Shown here in pieces: positions 1-8,006 of a stretch of 64,000 bases of DNA (the stretch's first letter is position 1; each line of letters starts with the position of its first letter). The notes beneath the pieces are model-generated. The model was given only the letters and a program-made list of their open reading frames with translations, had not been told where the DNA came from and did not search any database. The DNA is from Caldicellulosiruptor obsidiansis OB47. GTDB lineage: Bacteria; Bacillota; Thermoanaerobacteria; Caldicellulosiruptorales; Caldicellulosiruptoraceae. The stretch covers positions 310,001 through 374,000 of the forward strand of contig NC_014392.1 in NCBI RefSeq assembly GCF_000145215.1, read 5' to 3'. The position numbers and the translations under genes were made by a program.

Positions 1-207
1 TATCCCTATTAATATTAGTAAACCCAAGTTTTAGTTGTAAAATATTACCTGGCTTTATTTTGAGATTTTTAGGCTATAACTTTAAAAATTAATTATGATT
101 AAAAGTAATAATCGCTTATTATAATAAGCTATAGCCTTTTTTGTTATTAAACTATAGTTAATTTATTGATCAGTAAAATTTCTATAAAATAGAAGGAGGT
201 GTTCTAG

Positions 208-1572
208 ATGGCATTGAAAGTAATATACCTGCAAGATATTTGCGAGGATTACTACAAGTTTATTAAAAATCTATACAGTTCAAATAACTCTGACAACAGA
301 AAATATCTCTTCGGTAGGGAAAAATATGGAAATATTTTTCTTGTAAAGATAATGGAAAATCCATATATTTCAGAAAGCAACTTTAATAATATTATTGGTA
401 TTTCTTTTCTTGATATAGCAACATTAGAAAGCAAACTATACTTTTTTGAAGATAAAATAGAGAAAATTATATTTGTTGATGACGTAAATTATATTCTTTA
501 TTGTTATCGATATATAACTGAAAACAAAGAGCTAAAAATAGTTATTTCTGAAGTCAATTTAAGAGAACTTTCTGAAAGGAATATCTTAGAAGTGCCACTC
601 ATAAGTATGGATACTTTTAATGACTTTCTTAATATTGAATTGTATGTAGAAATGTTAAATCATCAATACATAGCAATATTCTGTTATAATACTTCTGGCA
701 CATCTAAAAACAAAATTAAGATTATTCTTGCCGATATTATAAAAAATACTTACTATACTTATATTCCAAAAAATTGCTGCGGAGATTACTTGCTTTATAC
801 TTTTTCCTCTATGAAACAAATACTTTTAGATAATAAGAACAGTTATATATTTATTAAAACGGGAAGAATTTCACCCGATGAGAAAGAAACTTTATGGGAT
901 AAGAATAATATTAAACATATCGTAGATTCTTTAGAAACTTTTATACTTTACCCTCAAGATAAATTTATTCAGGATATGATTTCACAAAAACTTTATTTTG
1001 ATACTTATTTAATTGATTGTTCATTAAGAGATTCATCCTTTAATTTTTACCACTATACAGAAGGTAACTATTATTTTTATACAAAATACCATTTTGATAC
1101 TAACAAGACAGAACTAATAAGAATAGACTTGCGAGATCTCCTAAAAAAGTCTTTATTTGAGATTAGCGATATTGTTTATTCTATTTTCAGGGATAAAGAG
1201 GGCAATTTTGTATTATTTAATTATTCAATTGAAAAATATGATTTTAACCTGAAAAAAATTGTCATATCCAATGATTTTATTTTGAGTGGTGAAAAACAAA
1301 TAGTAGAAATATACATCTCCGATGACGAAAATTTATTTCTAAATTATGCCATTGACTTGATATTTGAAAATTTTTTAAACAAATATTTGATAACATTTTC
1401 ACCATTTATTGATTTTGATAATCCTAAATATTACAGGATAAAAATTTATTCTACAACAACTAAAAAACCTATTTATGATTTTCAAACAAAGTATCCAATA
1501 TATATTGGTTGCGCATATGGACTTATAAATAATCCTTCTAACCGGGAGGAATCTCTTTTAATATTGTGTTAA
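208..1572 (+). CDS. Hypothetical protein, ~455-aa family, copy 1
   Basis: This is a 454-aa protein of unknown function. It starts at ATG 208 behind a very good ribosome-binding site (AAGGAGGTG, 192-200). It has no signal peptide and no clear membrane segment; the sequence is rich in Ile, Tyr, Phe and Lys with many short strand-like stretches, so a beta-rich cytoplasmic fold is likely. It is distantly related to the genes at 2025-3386 and 5628-7001: all three share a central motif (I-K-T-G-R/Q-I followed by a Glu/Asp-Lys rich stretch, here near residue 220) and a following acidic helix. It is transcribed convergently with copy 2. No known family was recognised. Its company (toxin-like exported protein and protease in the same block) makes an immunity or partner role possible, but that is inference only. 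Confidence 0.75.
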   Translation: MALKVIYLQDICEDYYKFIKNLYSSNNSDNRKYLFGREKYGNIFLVKIMENPYISESNFNNIIGISFLDIATLESKLYFFEDKIEKIIFVDDVNYILYCYRYITENKELKIVISEVNLRELSERNILEVPLISMDTFNDFLNIELYVEMLNHQYIAIFCYNTSGTSKNKIKIILADIIKNTYYTYIPKNCCGDYLLYTFSSMKQILLDNKNSYIFIKTGRISPDEKETLWDKNNIKHIVDSLETFILYPQDKFIQDMISQKLYFDTYLIDCSLRDSSFNFYHYTEGNYYFYTKYHFDTNKTELIRIDLRDLLKKSLFEISDIVYSIFRDKEGNFVLFNYSIEKYDFNLKKIVISNDFILSGEKQIVEIYISDDENLFLNYAIDLIFENFLNKYLITFSPFIDFDNPKYYRIKIYSTTTKKPIYDFQTKYPIYIGCAYGLINNPSNREESLLILC

Positions 1573-1670
1573 GACAGCCTACTATGAATAGTATTCCCAA
1601 TTTATAAGACAATAAAAATATCCCATAAAAAGCAATAGTACTAAAAGTTTTGCAGCAAAAAATTATTATC

Positions 1671-2538
1671 AAATTAGCTTATTGAATAAAAATTATTACC
1701 AATAGAGTAATAAAAAGATAACAATTATTGATTCCATTCATAAGCAAAAGAAAATTTTTTGCCTTCTAATTTTCTGAGAAACTGTTCAAGCAAAAAGTTT
1801 TAAGTAATCTAATCGGTATGCCTTTTGTAACTTTTAAATCCTCTTAACCTAATATTCTCAAGGTTATACTCACCTTTCAACTTGCTAAAAAGTTTTTCTA
1901 TTTTCATTACTTAAGCTTGTGTGTTGGTTTGGTTTTTACAAATTAAAATTATATCACAAGGGGGATTTTTTACCCATTACTGTATTCTTGTTAATATGGA
2001 TTATCTCTTTTATTCAACAACTTTTTAACTTTTTTTCAAAAATCGAGGATAAATCATAATCGCATTAAGATCATTTGTTTTAGGGTTTACAACAAATAAG
2101 TAATTTTCTCCATAGCCTATTTTTGCAATAATCATATCATTATTTACTGAATATATAAGATTTTGTCCTGACTCAATGTTTTTTGTTTCAACAATTGTCT
2201 CATTATTAAAAAACTTTACATCATTTAAAATTTCATTTGATGAAATTGGAATTGGTAATTCAATAAAAAAAAGTTGGTTAGATTCGATATAATGTTTTAT
2301 AAAGTATTTACTCGGTATTCCTCCTATTGCAAAAGGGTAAAAAGGAATATACATGATAAAGTGTTTACCTTTTTCTTTGTATATTGGAGGTATTTTTTCT
2401 AACGGGAATGGTAAAGAACCAATATAAGAACTCTTTTTAGTCTCTAAATTGTATGAAATAATATCAGTTTTTTTAGTTATGAAATTTTCTTTATAATATA
2501 TGATTGAATAGGATTTGCCGTTTAAATAATATGGATTA
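1671..2538. repeat. Left arm of 868-bp inverted duplication
   Basis: Bases 1671-2538 reappear in reverse complement at 4758-5625 (position x pairs with 7296-x). Both arms are 868 bp and every stretch I compared is identical, including the whole shared protein segment. The arm holds the deleted IS derivative (1677-2022) and the last ~170 codons of the hypothetical gene 2025-3386. The spacer between arms is 2219 bp. Confidence 0.9.
1677..2022 (-). mobile_element. Internally deleted IS derivative (MITE-like), copy A
   Basis: This 346-bp element keeps both ends of the IS found complete at 3644-4758: one terminus with GTTGTTGAATAAAAG, the promoter region with its CCCCCTTGTG arm, then a jump straight to the last ~60 codons of the transposase (motif KLFSKLKGEYNLEN), which contain stop codons, and the other terminus. 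The deletion joins a CACAAG word of the leader to the transposase 3' end. It ends 2 bp beyond the stop codon of the gene at 2025-3386. It cannot make transposase but could be moved in trans if the ends are still recognised. Confidence 0.8.
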
Positions 2539-3386
2539 TAAATACGTGCTTTAATTGGGAAATCTAATGTTTCGCAATACTCAGCTTTATCTACTATGTA
2601 TTTATTAAACTTAAATTTTCCATTGACTAAATTCTGAATTAATTCTTCGCAGGGTATAATTATAATAGCTTCTGTTGAGTTTGCAAAATATTGATTTTTT
2701 GCATAGAAAAATTTTCTTTTATCAAATGAACATATTTGTCCAGTTTTGATTAATATATTCTTTTTGCCATTAATGCTTACAAAGGACATGTCTAATAATT
2801 CATAAATGTAGTGCTCACCTATAATGTGAGGATCGATAAAAATCTGTTGTTCCCCTATGATGTCGAAAACTAATGCAATTTTATTCCTAAAATAACTAAT
2901 ATTAGGAGTTATTGCAATAATATATCTATTATTTATAGCGCATACATAGATAGGTATATGATTTATTAAATTTATGTTCTCTTCATAATAATCCAAAGTA
3001 TACCTGTATACTATTTTCTCTTCATTCTTAATTATATCAATTTGGAATATTTTCAATTCAGCTAAATTTGATGAGATAGCTTTTACTGAATAACCAAGCA
3101 AGCTTAGTTTTTCTTCATCAAAATAAATTATTTCTGAAATTTCGTTTTTTGTGATATGAGTAAAAGTCGCTTTAATATTGTTATTTTCTAATGCCACAAT
3201 TATAATTGATTGTATATTATATGTATCATAACAATCGCTAATGGTAAATAACACGTAACTCTTACTCTGATAAATGACACTTACATTATTAATGTTTTTT
3301 GCTAATAATGAAGAAACATCAAAATTAGTAGGATTTCCAAAATTATTAAATAATTCATTTAAATTATATATCACAATTTCAGACAT
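2025..3386 (-). CDS. Hypothetical protein, ~455-aa family, copy 2
   Basis: This is a 453-aa relative of the genes at 208-1572 and 5628-7001, closest to the latter: both have the central motif I-K-T-G-x-I-C-S-F-(D/E)-K-R near residue 215 and end in a Y-P-x-F-x-K-K tail. It starts at ATG 3386 with GGAG about 13 bases upstream. No signal peptide, membrane segment or catalytic motif was seen, and the function is unknown. Its 3' third (2025-2538) lies in the 868-bp inverted duplication, so a second copy of that part sits at 4758-5271. Just upstream on the same strand is the 3' remnant of a toxin-like gene (3478-3627), repeating the order toxin-like gene then ~455-aa gene seen at 7982-5628. Confidence 0.75.
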   Translation of the reverse strand: MSEIVIYNLNELFNNFGNPTNFDVSSLLAKNINNVSVIYQSKSYVLFTISDCYDTYNIQSIIIVALENNNIKATFTHITKNEISEIIYFDEEKLSLLGYSVKAISSNLAELKIFQIDIIKNEEKIVYRYTLDYYEENINLINHIPIYVCAINNRYIIAITPNISYFRNKIALVFDIIGEQQIFIDPHIIGEHYIYELLDMSFVSINGKKNILIKTGQICSFDKRKFFYAKNQYFANSTEAIIIIPCEELIQNLVNGKFKFNKYIVDKAEYCETLDFPIKARIYNPYYLNGKSYSIIYYKENFITKKTDIISYNLETKKSSYIGSLPFPLEKIPPIYKEKGKHFIMYIPFYPFAIGGIPSKYFIKHYIESNQLFFIELPIPISSNEILNDVKFFNNETIVETKNIESGQNLIYSVNNDMIIAKIGYGENYLFVVNPKTNDLNAIMIYPRFLKKS

Positions 3387-3433
3387 ATTGCTATGCTCAC
3401 TCCATTCCTTATTTTGTTTTTAACATAAGACAT

Positions 3434-3465
3434 AGGGTTGTTGCAGTTTTAATTACAACAACCCT
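3434..3465 (-). terminator. Hairpin downstream of toxin-like remnant
   Basis: A perfect 10-bp stem, AGGGTTGTTG (3434-3443) with CAACAACCCT (3456-3465) and a 12-base loop, lies just after the stop of the minus-strand remnant 3478-3627. The position matches the hairpin after the intact relative (7094-7128). A strong U-tract is lacking, so termination efficiency is uncertain. Confidence 0.5.
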
Positions 3466-3477
3466 ACTAAGTTATCC

Positions 3478-3627
3478 TTATGGGAAGAAAATATGACATG
3501 GTAATTTATATACAAAGCTTGATGTTATATATCGATAAACATGATAATGATAAAAATAAATAGAGCTATAACCATCTTTGTCAGGTCCTCTTACAAAACC
3601 ACCAAAAGAAGATAAATTTGCCACATT
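3478..3627 (-). pseudogene. 3' remnant of a toxin-like secreted protein gene
   Basis: The minus strand encodes about 49 residues ending in a TAA at 3478-3480. They match the C-terminus of the protein at 7155-7982: N-V-A near the start, then G-P-(D/E)-(K/R), a H-Y-H-V motif, and a final H-I-F-F-P. Upstream of N-V-A the frame hits a stop, and the IS begins only ~15 bp further on, so the 5' part of the gene has been lost. It shows that a second toxin-like/455-aa gene pair once existed here. Confidence 0.7.
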
Positions 3628-3703
3628 TTATGTAAGTGTACAGAGGTTGTTGAATAAAAGAAATAACCATATAAAGTAAACATAGTAACAAATGAAAAAA
3701 AAG

Positions 3704-3755
3704 CCCCTTGTGTTATAATTTAATTTAATAGAAAACCACAACAAAACACAAGGGG
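3704..3755 (+). promoter_or_regulatory. Transposase promoter inside an RBS-sequestering inverted repeat
   Basis: CCCCTTGTGTT (3704-3714) pairs perfectly with AACACAAGGGG (3745-3755). The right arm contains the G-rich ribosome-binding site (3752-3756) of the transposase starting at 3770. A TATAAT -10 box (3714-3719) sits at the end of the left arm. RNA started by this promoter would lack the left arm and leave the RBS free, while read-through RNA from outside would fold and hide it. Such protection against impinging transcription is known for IS10 and IS50; its operation here is inferred. Confidence 0.6.
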
Positions 3756-3769
3756 GAAAAGATATACTC

Positions 3770-4709
3770 ATGAATATTAAAGCACAAAATAAGAAATTTT
3801 TAAAGCTACTTTTTGTAGTGAAAAAGGTTGCTGAAGCTCTGAGAAGGGGAATAAAGCACAATAGAAGAGGACGCCCAAGGAAATTTAATTTGTTTCAAAT
3901 AATAGCTTGTCTGGTTTACAAAGTTAAGAAGGGGATAAAGAGTTTTAGAGAATTAGAATATCGAATAAATCAAGACACAGAGTTTAAAAGAGCAATAGGT
4001 ATAGAAGAAAGTCCGGACTATTCATATTTTGCAAAGTTGTCAAGGAAAATAGAAGAAGAATACATGCAAGATATAAGAGAGATACTAATAGCTGAAATAG
4101 AACCTGATATTGGTATAGCGATAGTAGATTCTACACCTTTGAGAAGTGCCAAAAATGATTCAGAAGCAAAAATAGGTATACATATTACAATAGGATTTTA
4201 CAGGGGATACAAATTACATCTTTTGTGTACAGGTAAAGAAGAAGTAATACCACTTTTCTGGATTTTAACAGGGGCAAATGAACATGACTCAAGACAAGAA
4301 GAGCTTTTGGCAAGAAGCATGGGGCTTTGGCTGTGAGATTGTATTAGCAGATGCGGGATACGATTGTAACAGATGGTTTAATATAGCAAATGAGCTTAAA
4401 GTTAAATTTGTTGCTGGGATAAACAAAAGAAACATGAAAGATAAAAACAATGTTAAGAATGTTTTTAGAAGAAATAACATAAGATTTTTAGAAACTGAAG
4501 AGGGTAAAAAGCTATACAAGCATAGAACAAAGATTGAAAGACTATTTAGTAAATTAAAAGGTGAATATAATCTTGAGAATGTGAGGCTCAAGGGATTTAA
4601 GAATTATAAAAGGTATATTGATTGGATACTAATTACTTTTCTGTTTGAGCAACTTCTCAGAAAAGTAGAAGGTAAGAAGTTTTCTTTCGCATATGAATGG
4701 AATCAATAA
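3770..4709 (+). pseudogene. Transposase, DDE type, frameshifted
   Basis: The reading frame from ATG 3770 encodes an N-terminal part with a V-D-S-T-P motif (first catalytic Asp, near residue 124) and then stops at 4336. The second half continues in the +1 frame to 4709 with A-D-A-G-Y-D (second Asp) and R-T-K-I-E-R-L-F-S-K (Glu). Dropping one G around 4300 (in CTTTTGGCAAG) restores a continuous protein of about 312 aa. All three catalytic residues are present once the frame is joined. A programmed +1 shift cannot be excluded, but no classical slippery site is visible, so inactivation by a one-base insertion is more likely. Confidence 0.75.
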
Positions 4710-4757
4710 CTTTTGCTCATTTTATGTATTGTTGGTAATAATTTTTATTCAACAACC

Positions 4758-5271
4758 TAATCCATATTATTTAAACGGCAAATCCTATTCAATCATATAT
4801 TATAAAGAAAATTTCATAACTAAAAAAACTGATATTATTTCATACAATTTAGAGACTAAAAAGAGTTCTTATATTGGTTCTTTACCATTCCCGTTAGAAA
4901 AAATACCTCCAATATACAAAGAAAAAGGTAAACACTTTATCATGTATATTCCTTTTTACCCTTTTGCAATAGGAGGAATACCGAGTAAATACTTTATAAA
5001 ACATTATATCGAATCTAACCAACTTTTTTTTATTGAATTACCAATTCCAATTTCATCAAATGAAATTTTAAATGATGTAAAGTTTTTTAATAATGAGACA
5101 ATTGTTGAAACAAAAAACATTGAGTCAGGACAAAATCTTATATATTCAGTAAATAATGATATGATTATTGCAAAAATAGGCTATGGAGAAAATTACTTAT
5201 TTGTTGTAAACCCTAAAACAAATGATCTTAATGCGATTATGATTTATCCTCGATTTTTGAAAAAAAGTTAA
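4758..5271 (+). pseudogene. Duplicated 3' end of the ~455-aa hypothetical gene
   Basis: This encodes the last ~170 residues of the protein at 2025-3386, identical throughout, from N-P-Y-Y-L-N-G-K to the terminal F-L-K-K-S. It lacks the first two thirds. The open frame runs back through the right end of the IS to 4693, but that upstream part is IS sequence and carries no plausible RBS, so I treat the segment as a non-functional partial copy that arose with the inverted duplication. Confidence 0.85.
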
Positions 5272-5273
5272 AA

Positions 5274-5619
5274 AGTTGTTGAATAAAAGAGATAATCCAT
5301 ATTAACAAGAATACAGTAATGGGTAAAAAATCCCCCTTGTGATATAATTTTAATTTGTAAAAACCAAACCAACACACAAGCTTAAGTAATGAAAATAGAA
5401 AAACTTTTTAGCAAGTTGAAAGGTGAGTATAACCTTGAGAATATTAGGTTAAGAGGATTTAAAAGTTACAAAAGGCATACCGATTAGATTACTTAAAACT
5501 TTTTGCTTGAACAGTTTCTCAGAAAATTAGAAGGCAAAAAATTTTCTTTTGCTTATGAATGGAATCAATAATTGTTATCTTTTTATTACTCTATTGGTAA
5601 TAATTTTTATTCAATAAGC
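5274..5619 (+). mobile_element. Internally deleted IS derivative, copy B
   Basis: This is the mirror copy of the element at 1677-2022: IS left terminus, CCCCCTTGTG leader arm with TATAAT, an internal deletion, the last ~60 transposase codons (with in-frame stops) and the right terminus TTATTCAATAAGCT. Another IS-end-like word, TTATTCAACAAG, follows directly at about 5625-5635 and overlaps the last codons of the neighbouring gene. Confidence 0.8.
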
Positions 5620-5627
5620 TAATTTAT

Positions 5628-7001
5628 TCAACAAGTTAATTTTTTTACAAAATTAGGATAAATTATGAATGCATTTATTTCATTTTTGGCTATATCCAAA
5701 ACAGGCACAAAACCTTCATCAAATTTTATTGTCAAATAGGATTTTTTATCATCCAGAAAATACACTTTGAATTCTCCTTTTAAAGTGTTTTTTGTTACAA
5801 TATAACTGACTTTAGATGAATAAGAATATAGCTTTTCGAATATTTCGTCCTTTTCTATCATGAGCTCTTCTTTCATTCTTTGACAATTTTCAAGGTATAT
5901 TTTTTCAAGAATTAATTTTTGTAGATTTGAATCAGGTAGATTAGAGTAGCTTGCTTCTACAACAAAATACCCCTTGTCATCACAATTTATAAAAGGTGTT
6001 TCTCCTTCAAAACTTGCTATTTTACAAGCAACTCTTTTTTCTAAATCAAATTTGAAAATATCTATGCTATTTTTGTTAAAACTTTCTTTTGAATATAAAA
6101 TGAAAGGTAAATTTTTAGCAATTATAGGCGCGAACATTTTATCAAAATGTAGAAAAGGTTCAAATTCTATAGTTTGGCTTTGATCTGCCATTGCAATAAT
6201 GTACTTTGAAAAGTCAATTTTTTTCTGGCTTATTGCCTCATCAATTAGTTCTTCAATGGGTGCTACAATTAAAGTTTCAATTTTGTCTGTGTATTGAGCA
6301 GAATTTGAATTGTAAAAATCTCTTTTCTCAAATGAACATATTCGACCTGTTTTTATTAAGAGATATTTCTTATTTTCATGCGTTTGAATAACTTTAAAGT
6401 CTGCTATTTCAAATATATTGTGATTTTCAAATAAATAAGGATTAATTTGAATTTCTTCTTTGCTTTCTGTATCAATAATTTTTGCAATTTTCGTTGGGTA
6501 ATTAGGTATAATTGGAGTGATAATTAAAAAATATCTTTGATTTAAAGCGCTAAGATACAGAGGTTCTATAGAGTCACTCTCTGGGCTTTGGTCTAAATAG
6601 CCTATTGAAAAATTGAAAATTATTCTTTCCTGGGCATGACAAAGGTCGACTTGTACGATTTTTATTTCTATTAAATCCCTATTTACCTTTTTCATTGTAT
6701 ATCCATATAATATACAATTTTCGTGGTCAAATAACAAAATCTGCTGAACGTTATTTAAAAACCTATAAAAAGTGCAATTCAAATCTTTACCTTTAACAAA
6801 GCAAATACTTTCTACACCAACTTTGGGAAAGTACTGAGCTATTTCAAACAGAATATCAGCTTTAGGAGTAATTACAGGCTTTAATACTAAAGCATTAATG
6901 GTTGATTGTAAAGAAGGCGGAATTATTATGGTTTCATCAGGTTTGTATTCCAATATTTCTTTACATAGGTTATATATATTAATAATGCTTATTTCTCTCA
7001 T
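5628..7001 (-). CDS. Hypothetical protein, ~455-aa family, copy 3
   Basis: This is a 457-aa protein. I chose ATG 7001 because AAGGAGGAG lies about 8 bases upstream; the open frame extends 15 codons further without an RBS. It is related along its length to the protein at 2025-3386 (central L-I-K-T-G-R-I-C-S-F-E-K-R motif, downstream I-E-E-L-I, C-terminal Y-P-N-F-V-K-K) and more weakly to 208-1572. No signal peptide, membrane helix or known motif was seen. The last three codons run into an IS-terminus-like sequence, so the natural C-terminus may have been slightly changed. It follows the toxin-like gene 7982-7155 and the protease gene 8972-8007 on the same strand, which suggests a functional set. 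Function unknown. Confidence 0.75.
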   Translation of the reverse strand: MREISIINIYNLCKEILEYKPDETIIIPPSLQSTINALVLKPVITPKADILFEIAQYFPKVGVESICFVKGKDLNCTFYRFLNNVQQILLFDHENCILYGYTMKKVNRDLIEIKIVQVDLCHAQERIIFNFSIGYLDQSPESDSIEPLYLSALNQRYFLIITPIIPNYPTKIAKIIDTESKEEIQINPYLFENHNIFEIADFKVIQTHENKKYLLIKTGRICSFEKRDFYNSNSAQYTDKIETLIVAPIEELIDEAISQKKIDFSKYIIAMADQSQTIEFEPFLHFDKMFAPIIAKNLPFILYSKESFNKNSIDIFKFDLEKRVACKIASFEGETPFINCDDKGYFVVEASYSNLPDSNLQKLILEKIYLENCQRMKEELMIEKDEIFEKLYSYSSKVSYIVTKNTLKGEFKVYFLDDKKSYLTIKFDEGFVPVLDIAKNEINAFIIYPNFVKKLTC

Positions 7002-7093
7002 AAAAACACTCCTCCTTATAATGTTATAAGCAATCATCACTAACAAAGTTTATACTATCTGATTAATTTAATATCATTGGTTATTTAAAATCA

Positions 7094-7128
7094 AACGGGC
7101 TGTCATTTACGGCTGTAAACAGCCCGTT
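7094..7128 (-). terminator. Hairpin after the toxin-like gene
   Basis: AACGGGCTGT (7094-7103) pairs perfectly with ACAGCCCGTT (7119-7128). It lies 27 bp past the stop of the gene 7155-7982. On the minus strand the following bases are only moderately T-rich, so it may attenuate rather than end transcription before the gene at 5628-7001. Confidence 0.5.
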
Positions 7129-7154
7129 GAATTGTACTATATAGCATACAAGTA

Positions 7155-7982
7155 TCAATATGGGAAAAAAATATGAGAAGCTAACTTATAACCATACGCA
7201 TCTTTTACATGATAATGTGGATAGTAGTTTGCATAATCTTTGTGTCTTTCTGGTCCAATTATAGTTCCTCGTTTACTATATGCAACGTTTAAAGCAAGAG
7301 TTTTTGCTTTGCTTTCAGTTCTGCAGAAAACATCACCTTCGAATAATGAAACTCTATTATAAGCGGTTTCATAATCAATTGCAGGTCCAATATAAACGTT
7401 ATTATTTCTAATTATTGCCATATAATAATCATAACTACTATTTTTTATCTTTTCTAGAATCCTCGAAGCTGCTATATAAGTTATTCCGACAATTACAATT
7501 GCTTCACCAATGGCTAAAAGTGCCGAAATTAGTGCCTCTATTAATCCTACCGCAATAGGCAAAGCAATAACAAACTGTGCCGAAACAGTGTCAGAATCAC
7601 CAATATTATACTCTTCTTTTGTTTTTTCATCAATTAGCTTTGCTTTTAAATTCTCACCATCAAAGTATTCTACTTTTACAGAAAAGTTTCTCTCTTCATT
7701 CAAGCTTGAGCTATCCAAACTTTTATCAAACTTTTTAGTAGCAATTGGCTTGACCTTTAATTTTATTTCATTTGTATCTTTATCAAACGTTGCAATATAC
7801 TTATACCCCTCATACTCAGCTTCTGCTCTTTTGATTTTTTTGTCGGCATCATAAACCTTTATTTTATCTTTCCAAACATCATATCTTGGCTTTGCAAAGC
7901 TGACAGAATTGATAGGCAAAAAGGTTAATATAAAGCTAATACAAACAATTAAAGCTAATATTCTTTTCATTTTGTTTTTCAT
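7155..7982 (-). CDS. Secreted toxin-like protein (SAR2788-like)
   Basis: This is a 275-aa exported protein. ATG 7982 is chosen because GGAGGGG lies 8 bases upstream. Residues ~1-30 form a signal peptide (Lys/Arg start, then a long hydrophobic stretch). A charged domain follows, then at about 140-175 a Gly/Ala-rich hydrophobic segment that could insert in a membrane. The C-terminus has a Y-I-G-P motif, I-I-G-P, H-Y-H-V and a final H-I-F-F-P-Y. This layout resembles the Firmicute SAR2788-type putative toxins, from memory and not from a search. A truncated relative lies at 3478-3627. It sits between a subtilisin-like protease gene (upstream, 24 bp) and a ~455-aa gene (downstream), so proteolytic maturation and a cognate partner are plausible. 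Target and activity are unknown. Confidence 0.7.
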   Translation of the reverse strand: MKNKMKRILALIVCISFILTFLPINSVSFAKPRYDVWKDKIKVYDADKKIKRAEAEYEGYKYIATFDKDTNEIKLKVKPIATKKFDKSLDSSSLNEERNFSVKVEYFDGENLKAKLIDEKTKEEYNIGDSDTVSAQFVIALPIAVGLIEALISALLAIGEAIVIVGITYIAASRILEKIKNSSYDYYMAIIRNNNVYIGPAIDYETAYNRVSLFEGDVFCRTESKAKTLALNVAYSKRGTIIGPERHKDYANYYPHYHVKDAYGYKLASHIFFPY

Positions 7983-8006
7983 TTTTAACACCCCTCCGAA
8001 CTCTTT

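Larger units (their letters stand above)
3644..4758 (+). mobile_element. Insertion sequence with DDE transposase (IS4/IS5-like)
   Basis: The element is ~1.1 kb. Its left end reads AGGTTGTTGAATAAAAG and its right end is the inverted AGGTTGTTGAATAAAAA, each followed by a partly conserved (A/T)TTA(C)C tract. It encodes one frameshifted transposase. No target-site duplication could be matched, and the right end coincides exactly with the inner edge of the 868-bp inverted duplication, while the left end abuts a truncated gene. This is what an IS looks like after adjacent deletion or inversion events. The 346-bp derivatives at 1677-2022 and 5274-5619 are related to it but not identical, so they come from a sister copy. 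The family is judged only from the transposase motifs. Confidence 0.8.
4758..5625. repeat. Right arm of 868-bp inverted duplication
   Basis: This is the reverse complement of 1671-2538. The inner edge (4758) coincides with the right end of the complete IS; the outer edge (5625) lies 3 bp from the stop codon of the gene at 5628-7001. It contains the partial gene copy (4758-5271) and the second deleted IS derivative (5274-5619). Confidence 0.9.

Noticed and set aside
4693-5271. Open frame of 192 codons
   Set aside because: Its first ~22 codons are the right end of the IS and the rest is an identical partial copy of the gene at 2025-3386; there is no RBS, so it is not a separate gene.
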